From IMG/VR virus record IMGVR_UViG_3300046809_000351, positions 1 through 44,403 of that record: a stretch of DNA of 44,403 nucleotides. One strand, given 5' to 3'. Below are positions 13,842 through 21,346 of this stretch, piece after piece. This DNA is from a virus. The position numbers and the translations under genes are program-made. Below the pieces are notes generated by a model. That model saw nothing but the letters and a program-made list of their open reading frames with translations, was not told the DNA's origin and did no database searches. How positions within the stretch are numbered: position 1 is the stretch's first letter; every line of letters starts with the position of its first letter.

Positions 13842-14099
13842 CTACCGCCCGAACGCAGCCAACATGAAATGAGGCGTCGCAGAGGTCGGCTCGATCGCAA
13901 ACCCGATCGGCAACGCACCGTCGAGCGCAGCCATGCCGCGCGTAGCGGCTACGTCATAGGCCCGTAGCGCGGACTCGGCAGGCACGTAAACCGTAGTGAC
14001 CAGGTGCCCGCCAGAAACCGCCGTAGCGTGGCCCTCAACCTCTTCCGGCGCATCCTCCGCGTTCACGTCCCACACGATCGAAACGGCGTAGTCAGTCAT
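13842..14099 (-). CDS. Hypothetical protein
   Basis: 85 residues from ATG 14099. Regular alternation (YAVSIVWDVNAED, GGHLVTTVYVPAESALRAY) suggests a small alpha/beta fold. Last gene of the leftward operon; separated from the upstream gene by a gap with palindromic operator-like site 14. No family recognised. Confidence 0.68.
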   Translation of the reverse strand: MTDYAVSIVWDVNAEDAPEEVEGHATAVSGGHLVTTVYVPAESALRAYDVAATRGMAALDGALPIGFAIEPTSATPHFMLAAFGR

Positions 14100-14155
14100 G
14101 CCGCCATCCTGCCAGAAACGCAGACAGGGCCACCCCCATACGGGGATGGCCCTAC

Positions 14156-14173
14156 ACGCGCTTTAAAGCGCGT
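14156..14173. promoter_or_regulatory. Dispersed operator-like site 14
   Basis: Perfect 18-base palindrome ACGCGCTTTAAAGCGCGT, the most symmetric member of the family, between two leftward genes. Confidence 0.8.
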
Positions 14174-14449
14174 CTATAGCTCCGAGAAATCGACTCCGAA
14201 CAACGCTAGCCAGTGAGAGAGCCGTAGAACGTCCCGCACGTCTGCCGGGTAGGGGAATCGCATGCGCGCCCGTACGGCGTCCGGAGTGGCCTGCCAGTGG
14301 TCCGCCGGTACCCATATCAGCCGGACCCAAGCGGCCACCTGACCCGCGTACCGACCAGGTACGTACTCAGTCGCCACCTTGAACCCCTGGGATGCCGCTA
14401 TCTCGGCGATGCGGTCAACCGCAGCGGGAATCTCGACCAGTCCGCCCAC
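14174..14449 (-). CDS. Hypothetical protein
   Basis: 91 residues from GTG 14449, with GGGAGGG seven bases upstream. Its start overlaps the upstream stop (TAGTG). Mixed alpha/beta sequence with several Trp (AAWVRLIWVPADHW). No family recognised. Confidence 0.7.
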   Translation of the reverse strand: MGGLVEIPAAVDRIAEIAASQGFKVATEYVPGRYAGQVAAWVRLIWVPADHWQATPDAVRARMRFPYPADVRDVLRLSHWLALFGVDFSEL

Positions 14450-14661
14450 TAGAGAACCCTCCCGTCCGGCGTGACCGTCCAAAGGTGGCTAGCGGGCTGA
14501 TCCCAACCGATCGCCTCCGCCATGAGGGTTACCGACCCGTCAACGTGCCCGATACGGGTGAACTGGTATTCCGTGCCGTTAATGACGCGGACGCGCGACT
14601 GAAAGCGCGTCCCGTTCGGAATCCGGAACTCCGAGACAAGGTGCCTAGGCCCGATCATCAT
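14449..14661 (-). CDS. Hypothetical small beta protein
   Basis: 70 residues from ATG 14661, which overlaps the upstream stop as ATGA. Beta-rich (HLVSEFRIPNGTRFQSRVRVINGTEYQF). No family recognised. Translationally coupled member of a four-gene leftward operon. Confidence 0.68.
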   Translation of the reverse strand: MMIGPRHLVSEFRIPNGTRFQSRVRVINGTEYQFTRIGHVDGSVTLMAEAIGWDQPASHLWTVTPDGRVL

Positions 14662-14885
14662 GAGCAGTCGCCGCCCTTGAAACCGAACACGTTCCCGAAG
14701 AAACCCGTTTCGCCCCTGGTCTCGTACCCGATGCACTTACCGTGCCCCAGGTCAACTACCACACCCGCGTTACTCGGCTTCTGTCCGTGCCACGTGCTGT
14801 AGCCGTACGTGAACCAGTGCCAGTGGTGGACGTGGTGCGCATAGAGCACGTGCAAGAGAGCCGACAGTGCGTGATACCAGGACAT
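14658..14885 (-). CDS. Trp/His-rich small protein, first gene of leftward operon
   Basis: 75 residues from ATG 14885, with GGAAGG nine bases upstream. The N-terminal part is unusual: MSWYHALSALLHVLY followed by a His/Trp/Tyr-dense stretch (AHHVHHWHWFTYGYSTWHG). It could bind metal or sit at the membrane surface. No family recognised. Driven by the extended-box promoter at 14.98 kb. Confidence 0.68.
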   Translation of the reverse strand: MSWYHALSALLHVLYAHHVHHWHWFTYGYSTWHGQKPSNAGVVVDLGHGKCIGYETRGETGFFGNVFGFKGGDCS

Positions 14886-14952
14886 CGCTTGTGCCTTCCG
14901 TGTGTGTTGTCCGGCGCCCTGGTCGGGGCGTCCGGTCTTGCTGGCAGGCACA

Positions 14953-14992
14953 TGTCTAGGGCCAGTCGGTTAGGCGTGTCAATGATGTAACA
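14953..14992 (-). promoter_or_regulatory. Extended-box promoter P15.0, leftward
   Basis: On the minus strand: TGTTACATCATTGACA, 18-base spacer, -10 TAGACA. A leader element GCCAGCAAGACC (plus-strand 14934-14945) follows, as after P10.3 and P12.3. Confidence 0.7.
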
Positions 14993-15364
14993 GCCGGAAG
15001 GCAATGAGACGCACGTCACATTCATTAGGTAGACCAATCAGCCATCCAAGCCGAGGCCGGCCGAGGCATAACACCAGGTCAGGGGGCACCTTCAACCCCC
15101 GGGGGTTACTAGACCACACCCCTACACCCGTCGCCAGGCGCGGCCAATCGGCCGCCGGGCAACAGTGGCAGATGCCTATGTCCAACTCTGCCCAGCTTTG
15201 CCATACTCCCAAATGTCCGATTCATGGTGATCGGTCATAGAATTGATGGGTCCTTACACATAGGGGGTGTCAAAAGTGCATATGCACTAATGCGCAAGAC
15301 CCACGCGGCTTTATTTTTTTCGCCGCAGGTTAGACCGGGTTTGGTGGCATGGGACGACAGAAAG

Positions 15365-15393
15365 GCCCTCCCCGGGAAGGAGGGCCGTTTTCG
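15365..15393 (+). terminator. Rho-independent-type terminator in the non-coding region
   Basis: GGCCCTCC-CCGGGA-AGGAGGGCC then GTTTTCGC. Confidence 0.65.
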
Positions 15394-15600
15394 CAGCTCT
15401 CCGGCCCTGGGAGGGCCTTCGGCTCGATGATGACACGACCAAGGGTTACGTGTCAATGACGCATCAGCGTGTGATGGACGTCACACGGACCTAGGTGTCA
15501 CCGGGGCCAGCCGGTGACCCTTGTTTATTAAGTGAGGGGGTAAGGGGGAGGAGCGAAGCGACGACCCCGCAACCCCCGAACGACAAGACCTCTACGTCTT

Positions 15601-15690
15601 AGGCCCCTCCGGGGGCCTTATGACTCAGGTTAGTTAAGAGCGCCCCTCGGCGCTCTATAAGTAACTAACTAAGGGCGCTTGAGGCGCCCT
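15601..15690. repeat. Three consecutive hairpins with compensatory changes
   Basis: AGGCCCC/GGGGCCT (15601-15618); AGAGCGCC/GGCGCTCT (15637-15656), enclosed by GTTAGTTA/TAACTAAC (15629-15669); AGGGCGC/GCGCCCT (15672-15690). The second and third units share a layout and a following CTATARGTA, but their stems differ by compensating bases, which suggests a selected structure. Confidence 0.55.
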
Positions 15691-15752
15691 ATAGGTAGAA
15701 GACGGTTAGCCTTACACGGCTGATACAACCTCCGGCCGTTAGGGGTTTCGCT

Positions 15753-16022
15753 TTGCCACGGTCGATGTGCCGCCGTTGTCGGCGGCTAGTACCGCTAGGT
15801 GTTCCCTTTTGCTGGGAACACAAGGCGGCCGAGAGGTATTCGGCCGCATGGGCGGTTAACAGTCGAGCCGCTAGAGCGGCTCACCCGTTCTGTGCCAAGT
15901 GTGGGTCTGTCTTTGATCTCACGGCTGACCACATTGTTCCGCGCTCGCGCGGCGGATCAGATGAACTCCACAACATTCAGGTTCTCTGTCGATCCTGCAA
16001 CTCGCGTAAGCACAACCGATGA
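15753..16022 (+). CDS. HNH endonuclease
   Basis: 89 residues from TTG 15753 (AGGGG seven bases upstream; ATG 15765 is an alternative). Classic HNH signature: CAKC, then ADHIVPRSRGGSDELHNIQVLC, RSC and a terminal NSRKH, with two CxxC pairs binding structural zinc. Phage HNH proteins encoded directly before the terminase assist cos cleavage and packaging, as shown for HK97 gp74. It lies 14 bases before TerS. Confidence 0.93.
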   Translation: MPRSMCRRCRRLVPLGVPFCWEHKAAERYSAAWAVNSRAARAAHPFCAKCGSVFDLTADHIVPRSRGGSDELHNIQVLCRSCNSRKHNR

Positions 16023-16036
16023 GGGGGTGACTTCTC

Positions 16037-16492
16037 ATGCCGGGGCCTCTCCCGAAACCGACTCACCTAAAAATCCTGACCGGGAATCCGGGTAAGCGGC
16101 CCCTACCTGAGAACGAACCTCAGCCCACCAAGGGCGAACCCACTCCGCCGGACTGGCTTGAGGGCGAAGCCCTTGAGGAGTGGCGGCGCGTCGTACCCGA
16201 GCTGGCCGCGCTCGGCCTGACTGCCTTGGTGGACCGGGCCGCTCTGGTCGTGTACTGCCAGGCGTGGGCTTCTTACGTTTCTGCTTCACGTCAGCTCGCG
16301 GAGCAGGGGCCGACCTCGACCGGCCGTAACGGGGAGATGGTCAAGCATCCGGCCGCCCAGATCGCTCGGGACTCGGCCGACCTGATGAACAAGTACGGCC
16401 AACAGTTCGGCTTCACGCCCGCGTCGCGGGCGCGTCTGTCTCTCCCTGAGAAGGACGACGGGCTAGACATCCAAGCGCTCATCAGCGCTTAG
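16037..16492 (+). CDS. terS: Terminase small subunit, P27 family
   Basis: 151 residues from ATG with GAGGGGGTGA upstream. Shows the P27-family N-terminus (PLPKPTHLKILTGNPGKRPLPENEPQP), the helical WLEGEALEEWRRVVPEL segment and a C-terminal FGFTPASRARLSL. It recognises the packaging site and hands DNA to the large subunit. Unusually, TerL does not follow directly: a His-rich gene and an HTH gene intervene. Confidence 0.93.
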   Translation: MPGPLPKPTHLKILTGNPGKRPLPENEPQPTKGEPTPPDWLEGEALEEWRRVVPELAALGLTALVDRAALVVYCQAWASYVSASRQLAEQGPTSTGRNGEMVKHPAAQIARDSADLMNKYGQQFGFTPASRARLSLPEKDDGLDIQALISA

Positions 16493-16496
16493 CGCT

Positions 16497-16526
16497 CCGC
16501 GGAGCGCTTTACAGCTTCCGGCCGGC
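16497..16526 (+). promoter_or_regulatory. Dispersed operator-like site 15
   Basis: CCGCGG at 16497-16502, GCTTTACAGC at 16506-16515 and GGCCGGC at 16520-16526, just after TerS. Full 30-base form. Confidence 0.8.
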
Positions 16527-16614
16527 GCGGGGGTACGGCCGGGGGGCTGCGGTTGAGGCCAGGGGTTGAGCTTGTCTCCCCCTGGTCTCCCGCCAATACG
16601 AGAGGGGGACGCTG

Positions 16615-17064
16615 GTGCATCGCTACGTCGCGACGCGCGCACCTCGGGTTCCGAGGGTGCCCGGCGTTCATCGTGTGGCCCGTGTGGGCCGTGTCCGGCC
16701 GCCCCGGCAGCCGCATCACCCGCACTCGCCTGGCTCGGTTGTCCACCGGCATCCACACCAAGGCAATCACAATCCCAGGCCGGGCGCCCACGTTCACCAC
16801 CACGTTGCCAAGGGTGGCCACCACAGTCACGCGGGCGTGCATGAACACCATCACGTCGCGCCTGGACAGCATCACCACCACGCGGGAGTTCACGAGCACC
16901 ACCATGTAAAGCCTGGCGGGCATCATCACCATGCCGGAGTGCATGAGCATCACCACGTGGCGAAGGGTCATCACCACCCCCACAAGGGCAGCCACGGGCA
17001 CCGACGCCACCACCACGTTCATAGGCGGCATGGCTACCACCACCGCCGACGCCACTACGGCTAG
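16615..17064 (+). CDS. Extremely histidine-rich repeat protein
   Basis: 149 residues from GTG, with AGGGGGA about six bases upstream. About 50 residues (34 percent) are histidine. The centre holds just over three copies of a 17-residue repeat of the form HHHVAxGxHHHHAGVHE. Codons for His alternate CAC and CAT between copies, so the repeat is conserved as protein. The ends are Arg/His/Pro-rich and very basic. It likely binds divalent metal (Zn, Ni, Co) or nucleic acid. It lies between the terminase subunits. No family recognised. Confidence 0.8.
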   Translation: MHRYVATRAPRVPRVPGVHRVARVGRVRPPRQPHHPHSPGSVVHRHPHQGNHNPRPGAHVHHHVAKGGHHSHAGVHEHHHVAPGQHHHHAGVHEHHHVKPGGHHHHAGVHEHHHVAKGHHHPHKGSHGHRRHHHVHRRHGYHHRRRHYG

Positions 17065-17085
17065 GCCGGCGGGATGCTGTAAAGC
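17064..17085 (-). promoter_or_regulatory. Dispersed operator-like site 16
   Basis: GGCCGGC at 17064-17070 and GCTGTAAAGC at 17076-17085, seven bases upstream of promoter P17.1. Confidence 0.75.
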
Positions 17086-17091
17086 GCGCGC

Positions 17092-17132
17092 TGTTTCATC
17101 CTTGACAGATGATCTGTCAACGATGCTACAGT
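17092..17132 (+). promoter_or_regulatory. Extended-box promoter P17.1 with operator palindrome
   Basis: TGTTTCATCCTTGACA (17092-17107), spacer 19, -10 TACAGT (17127-17132). TTGACAG-N5-CTGTCAA is a palindrome within it (17102-17120). Nearly identical to P9.4 and P35.6. Confidence 0.82.
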
Positions 17133-17153
17133 CGCGGATCAACAACAGAAATG

Positions 17154-17190
17154 CCCTGGCGGGTGCGGGAACACCCCCCAGGGCTTTGCT
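17154..17190 (+). terminator. Leader attenuator or terminator before the HTH gene
   Basis: CCCTGG and GGGTG pair with CACCC and CCAGGG (17154-17183), then CTTTGCTT. Sits between P17.1 and the coding start, so it could limit read-through. Confidence 0.5.
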
Positions 17191-17208
17191 TGAGGAGCGG
17201 CACTCCAC

Positions 17209-18090
17209 ATGCGCATTCAGCGTACCCCGCAGGCTGGTTACTTCACCATCGTCCCCAACGCGACGGCACGTGATCACGGCCTGTCGTTCACGGCTCGGGG
17301 CATCCTGGCCTACCTCCTGTCTCTCCCGGCTGGTCGCTCCGAGACGGTCATCAGCCTGTCTGAGAAGTCGGTCGAGGGCCGCAAGGCTGTGTCCGCTGCG
17401 ATGGCGGAGCTTGAGAAGCGCGGTTACCTGGCTCGCAAGCGCGTGCGCGGCGAGGCCGGGCAGATCACCACTGAGGTTGTCGTGTTCGACCTGCGCAACG
17501 GCGCATCTTCCCAGATCACGCCGAACGACACTCCAGTGCCGATCGGTGAGCCGGTCGCCGGTTCGTCGGTCGATAACCCCATAGAAGATCAGGTAGAAAA
17601 CTCCCCCCTCCCTACCCCCGCAGCGGCGGCGCCGGTCGCCGAGCTGTCCCCGGAGGGGCGGGCGGGAGGTGAGATCTCTCGATCGGAAAACCTCCTCAAC
17701 GAGGTGGCCCGGTCTGACCGCCGTCTGCACCTGTCCGCGAAGGACGTCCGGCGCCTGGCGCCGTTGGTCGAGGCCTGGTTCGAGCGGGGCGCGGACAAGC
17801 GCCTGATCTCCGAGACGCTGACTGTTGGCCTCCCGGAGCGCGTTCAGCACCCGGCCGGGCTGCTGAGGAAGCGCCTCGAAGAGAAGATGCCCACGGCGCC
17901 CCTCACGGCCCCTGCGGCTGCCGCTCCGACCGTCCGCCATGAGTGCGATGAGTGCGGTCTCCCCGTGGTCTCTGCGGGCCTCTGCAAGGCGTGTGTGGGG
18001 CAGTCCCCGGCGCCGTTCGTGCCCGGTTCCCGTTCGTGGCGTGACATGGCCCTTAGCTTCGGCGTGGGAGCCCTTCCCGTAGCCGCGTAG
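17209..18090 (+). CDS. Helix-turn-helix protein (replication-initiator/MarR-like wHTH)
   Basis: 293 residues. The N-terminal about 100 form a winged HTH: LSFTARGILAYLLSLPAG, then SEKSVEGRKAVSAAMAELEKRGYLARKRVR and a TTEVVVFD wing. The middle is Pro/Ala-rich. Near the C-terminus a CDECGLPVVSAGLCKAC zinc ribbon occurs. Proteins of this type occur in Streptomyces integrative elements and phages. It has its own strong promoter and is lodged between TerS and TerL, so it is more likely a regulator or DNA-binding moron than a packaging part. It is also a candidate for binding the TTGACAG/CTGTCAA palindrome. Confidence 0.8.
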   Translation: MRIQRTPQAGYFTIVPNATARDHGLSFTARGILAYLLSLPAGRSETVISLSEKSVEGRKAVSAAMAELEKRGYLARKRVRGEAGQITTEVVVFDLRNGASSQITPNDTPVPIGEPVAGSSVDNPIEDQVENSPLPTPAAAAPVAELSPEGRAGGEISRSENLLNEVARSDRRLHLSAKDVRRLAPLVEAWFERGADKRLISETLTVGLPERVQHPAGLLRKRLEEKMPTAPLTAPAAAAPTVRHECDECGLPVVSAGLCKACVGQSPAPFVPGSRSWRDMALSFGVGALPVAA

Positions 18091-18116
18091 CGGTTCCACC
18101 CACCTCCGTCGACCAA

Positions 18117-18147
18117 CCGCGGAACGCTTTACAGCGCTCCGCCGGCC
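18117..18147 (+). promoter_or_regulatory. Dispersed operator-like site 17
   Basis: CCGCGG at 18117-18122, GCTTTACAGC at 18126-18135 and GCCGGCC at 18141-18147, just before TerL. Confidence 0.8.
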
Positions 18148-18165
18148 TGCCGTGAGGGGGTGAGG

Positions 18166-19815
18166 ATGCTTCTCGCCCCGCACGCCCCGGACAAGGCTGC
18201 ACCTGGCACGTTCATGTGGGATCAGGCCGCCGCTGACAAGGTGGTCGCGTTCTTTGAGCGCGTCTTAGTCCACACCAAGGGCCGCTATGCGCGGACGCCG
18301 TTCCTCCTGGAGGACTGGCAGAAGGCGGATATCGTCGCGCCGATCTTCGGCACGCAGGCCTATGACTCGCAGTACGACGAGTACGTACGTCAGTACCGGG
18401 TTGCCTGGATCGAGCTTGCCCGCAAGAACGGTAAGTCGGAGCTGGCCTCCGGCTTCGCGCTGTATGGCCTGGTGGCCGATGGCGAAGAGTCCGCCGAGGT
18501 GTACTCCGTCGCGGCCGACCGCGACCAGGCTTCACTAGTTTTCGACGTGGCTAAGCGGATGGTCGAGCTTTCTCCCATCCTGTCTAAGCGGCTGACGATC
18601 GTTGCGTCTAAGAAGCGCATCATCGACCCGACCACGAACTCTTTCTATGCGGTGCTCCCCGGAGATGCTTCCGGCGCCCTCGGTACTAACCCCTCGATGG
18701 TGCTCTTTGACGAGGTGCTGACTCAAAAAGACCGGCACCTGTGGGACGCGATGAGACAAGGTTTCGGTACTCGTCGTCAACCAATCCTGATAGCCACCAC
18801 GACGGCCGCGTACACGTCGGCCCGTTTCGCATTGGAGGAACACGAGTATGGAGAATCCCTCCTCGAAAACCCTGCTGCCGACCCTGCCCGGTTCGTGTAC
18901 TTGCGAAATACACCGCGAGACTGGAACTGGCGAGACGAAGGCCAGCCTGCCGACCCCGAGCGGGGAATCCCCGCAACCGGATGGTATGCAGCTAACCCCG
19001 CCCTCGGTTCCTTCCTGAACATCAGCAACCTGCGAGCTGAGGCGACTGAAGCTGAGGCGAAGCCTAGTGCCGAGAACGCATTCCGCGTCTTCCGGCTGAA
19101 CCAATGGACTTCGCAGGCGGAACGCTGGCTCGATATGCAGACCTGGGATCGCAACGGCAAGGAACCGGTCTTGCGGGAGCACTTGCTAGGCCGATGCTGC
19201 TATGCCGGTCTCGACCTGGCCAGCGTCTCCGACTTCACGGCCTGGGTTCTGCTCTTTCCGGGCTCGCCGGAGGACCCCGAAGCCGAGGGCTTCACCGTGC
19301 TGCCGCGTTTCTGGCTGCCGTCGAAGGCGCTTAAGGCCCGTGGCGTCCAGCGCACGACGCTTGAGTACTGGCGTGACATGGGCTGGCTGACGATTACCGA
19401 TGGCGATGTCACTGACTACCGCGTGGTTAAGGAAGGCATTAGCCAGGACGCCGAAGACTTCTGTATTGACCTCTTCGGTTACGACCCGTGGAACGCGACC
19501 AACCTGGTTACGGAGCTTGAAGACGGCGGATTAGAGGGTGTTAAGGCCCCGCAGACTTCTGCGCGCATGACTGACCCATGCAAGTGGATGGAAACCCTCT
19601 TGGCTGAGGAAACCCTCCGGCATGGCGGTAATCCGATTCTCCGTTGGATGGCGGACAACGTCGAGGTCCAATACACGGCCGATGGCCTGTTTAAGCCGTC
19701 TAAATCCAAGTCCGGCGACAAGATCGACGGCATTAGCGCGCTCTTGAACGCGCTTTTCGTTGCTTTCACTGAGGATGATGCGGACGTGGGCTTTATCAGC
19801 CTCTCCGATGAATAG
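18166..19815 (+). CDS. terL: Terminase large subunit
   Basis: 549 residues. ATG 18166 is chosen because GAGGGGG lies five bases upstream; GTG 18160 is possible. Walker A is seen as ARKNGKSE around residue 88, Walker B as PSMVLFDEV around residue 180, and a motif III-like IATTT follows. The C-terminal nuclease contains GLDLASVSDFTAW and the late GDKIDGISALLNAL motif. It is the packaging motor and nuclease of the HK97/P27-partner type (DUF4626-like). Length is normal. Confidence 0.95.
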   Translation: MLLAPHAPDKAAPGTFMWDQAAADKVVAFFERVLVHTKGRYARTPFLLEDWQKADIVAPIFGTQAYDSQYDEYVRQYRVAWIELARKNGKSELASGFALYGLVADGEESAEVYSVAADRDQASLVFDVAKRMVELSPILSKRLTIVASKKRIIDPTTNSFYAVLPGDASGALGTNPSMVLFDEVLTQKDRHLWDAMRQGFGTRRQPILIATTTAAYTSARFALEEHEYGESLLENPAADPARFVYLRNTPRDWNWRDEGQPADPERGIPATGWYAANPALGSFLNISNLRAEATEAEAKPSAENAFRVFRLNQWTSQAERWLDMQTWDRNGKEPVLREHLLGRCCYAGLDLASVSDFTAWVLLFPGSPEDPEAEGFTVLPRFWLPSKALKARGVQRTTLEYWRDMGWLTITDGDVTDYRVVKEGISQDAEDFCIDLFGYDPWNATNLVTELEDGGLEGVKAPQTSARMTDPCKWMETLLAEETLRHGGNPILRWMADNVEVQYTADGLFKPSKSKSGDKIDGISALLNALFVAFTEDDADVGFISLSDE

Positions 19816-19826
19816 GGGGTGTGCTG

Positions 19827-20033
19827 ATGCCGAAGCGTAACCGCACGGCGGAATGGGTTGCTTCGCTGATCGAGTCTGCCGGGGTCGGCGTGGTCGCCTA
19901 CGGCGCGAGCCTCATCTACCTGCCCCTCGGGTTCCTGATCCTGGGCGTGCTGCTAGCCCTGTGGGGCTGGGCGCTGTCCCCGAAGGGGCAAGACGCGATG
20001 AGCAACGCGGAGCGGGGGCCTGAGTACCGGTGA
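19827..20033 (+). CDS. Small membrane protein between terminase and portal
   Basis: 68 residues from ATG 19827 with AGGGGG seven bases upstream. One or two hydrophobic segments (GVVAYGASLIYLPLGFLILGVLLALWGW). Its stop overlaps the portal start as GTGA. Short membrane proteins are common in this position in actinophages; role unknown. Confidence 0.72.
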   Translation: MPKRNRTAEWVASLIESAGVGVVAYGASLIYLPLGFLILGVLLALWGWALSPKGQDAMSNAERGPEYR

Positions 20034-21346
20034 CCCTTCTTTCTCGGATCGAAAAGCGAACCGGGGGGCTCGGGTGGCTGTCGTCGCAACCTCCGGTTGA
20101 CTGGGTTCGCAATGCGTTCCTAGCCAATGATCCCGTGTATTCGGGCAAGAGCGTCAATGAGCAGACAGCCATGCAGGTGTCGGCGGTCTACTACTGCGTT
20201 GGCCTCATCTGCGACGCTATCGCGTCCCTACCGATCGAGGTCTTCAAGGAATACCCGGACGGCACCACGGCCTTTGTTCGCACTCCGACGTGGCTGCGCA
20301 AGCCCAATTACCGCATGACCCCGTTTGACTTTTGGCAGCGGGTAGTCATGTCGCTTCTGGTGGCCGGTAACGCCTACATCTACACCCTCCGCAACGGAAA
20401 CGGCGATGTGGTCGAGCTGTGGCCCATTCACCCGTCGTGGGTGTACCCGTTCCCGAAGCAGGGGAGCACGGATGTTCTCTACGACGTGAACGGCGTGGAG
20501 ATGGATCAGACGGAGATTCTTCACATCCCCGCGCTGTCGATGCCCGGCTACCTCACAGGTCTTAGCCCGCTTGAGGCGGCCCGGCAAGCTATCGGCATCT
20601 CGATGGTGACGGAAGAGTTCGGCGCGAGGTTCTTCTCCCAGGGCGCTTACATGTCCGGCATCATCCAGCACCCCGGCAAGGCGACCAAGGAAGAGGCGTT
20701 GCGCCTCAAAGAGGATTTCGTCAAGAAGCATCAGGGAGTGGCCAACAGTCACGCGGTCGGCGTTCTGACTGGTGGTGCGTCCTGGCACCCGATCACCATC
20801 ACGCCCGAGCAATCCCAGTTCCTTCAGACACGGAACTTCACTAAGGCGGACATCGCCCTGTTCTACCGGGTGCCCGCCTATCGCGTTGACCCGGCGGTTA
20901 CGTCGTCCTGGGGCCGTGGCGTCGAAGAACAGAACTATTCCATGGCTCAGGACACGCTGATGCCGTGGGCGGCCCGTATCGAGCAAGCGATATCCACGTT
21001 CCTGCTTCCGGGTTTCCAGACGATGAAATTCAACATGGATGCTCGCCTTCGGGCGAAGCTTTCGGAGCGTTACCAGGCTCACGCGCTGGCCATTCAGAAC
21101 GGCATGAAGTCGCCTGATGAGGTCCGCGCCGAGGAAGGCATGCCGCCGATTCCGAACGGTGACGGTGACAAGTGGTATCGCCCGGCGAACATCATCGGCA
21201 TTGATGAGGATCTGCCGACCGTGGGCGACTGGAAGAAGATTCCCGCCCAGGTGGACGGGGGCGAGCTTTACAGCCCTCCGCCAGCCCCGGACCCAACGGC
21301 GCCAGCAGAGCCAGACGCAGACGACGAGAACGGGGGAAAGAAGTGA
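20030..21346 (+). CDS. Portal protein, HK97-like
   Basis: 438 residues from GTG. Typical HK97-type portal features: AVYYCVGLICDAIASLPIEVF near the N-terminus, ELWPIHPSWVYPF, IPALSMPGYLTGLSPLEAAR, and PAYRVDP with a long C-terminal region. Dodecameric DNA gate at the head vertex. The C-terminal tail is acidic and Pro-rich and contains operator-like site 18. Overlaps the protease gene by four bases. Confidence 0.95.
   Translation: MTLLSRIEKRTGGLGWLSSQPPVDWVRNAFLANDPVYSGKSVNEQTAMQVSAVYYCVGLICDAIASLPIEVFKEYPDGTTAFVRTPTWLRKPNYRMTPFDFWQRVVMSLLVAGNAYIYTLRNGNGDVVELWPIHPSWVYPFPKQGSTDVLYDVNGVEMDQTEILHIPALSMPGYLTGLSPLEAARQAIGISMVTEEFGARFFSQGAYMSGIIQHPGKATKEEALRLKEDFVKKHQGVANSHAVGVLTGGASWHPITITPEQSQFLQTRNFTKADIALFYRVPAYRVDPAVTSSWGRGVEEQNYSMAQDTLMPWAARIEQAISTFLLPGFQTMKFNMDARLRAKLSERYQAHALAIQNGMKSPDEVRAEEGMPPIPNGDGDKWYRPANIIGIDEDLPTVGDWKKIPAQVDGGELYSPPPAPDPTAPAEPDADDENGGKK
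21265..21274 (+). promoter_or_regulatory. Dispersed operator-like site 18
   Basis: GCTTTACAGC inside the portal tail (codons for ELYSP); flanks weak. Confidence 0.55.

Larger units (their letters stand above)
14993..15752. other. 760-base hairpin-rich non-coding region (cos candidate)
   Basis: No convincing gene. Contains a 14-base palindrome AGTGCATATGCACT (15275-15288), a GCGGC/GCCGC hairpin with a T-rich loop (15305-15325), a terminator-like hairpin (15365-15393), three inverted repeats around TGACACG/CGTGTCA, CGTGTGA/TCACACG and GTCACCGG/CCGGTGAC (15431-15518), and three more hairpins at 15601-15690. Its place just before HNH and the terminase genes is where cos sites usually lie. Confidence 0.5.

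Noticed and set aside
15004-15240. 78-codon frame with a Cys-containing end
   Set aside because: No ribosome site, overlaps dense inverted repeats and has low-complexity composition; not supported as a gene.
15451-15466. TGATGCGTCATTGACA on the minus strand as a tenth extended promoter
   Set aside because: Matches 14 of 16 positions but has only a weak -10 (CATCAT) and no gene downstream; mentioned only as a weak copy.
16904-16912. ATGTAAAGC in the His-rich gene as another operator site
   Set aside because: Core is degenerate and lacks the GGCCGGC spacing; likely chance from the repeat codons.
16489-18183. 564-codon open frame on the minus strand
   Set aside because: Opposite the His-rich and HTH genes; composition is typical of antisense to GC-rich coding DNA.
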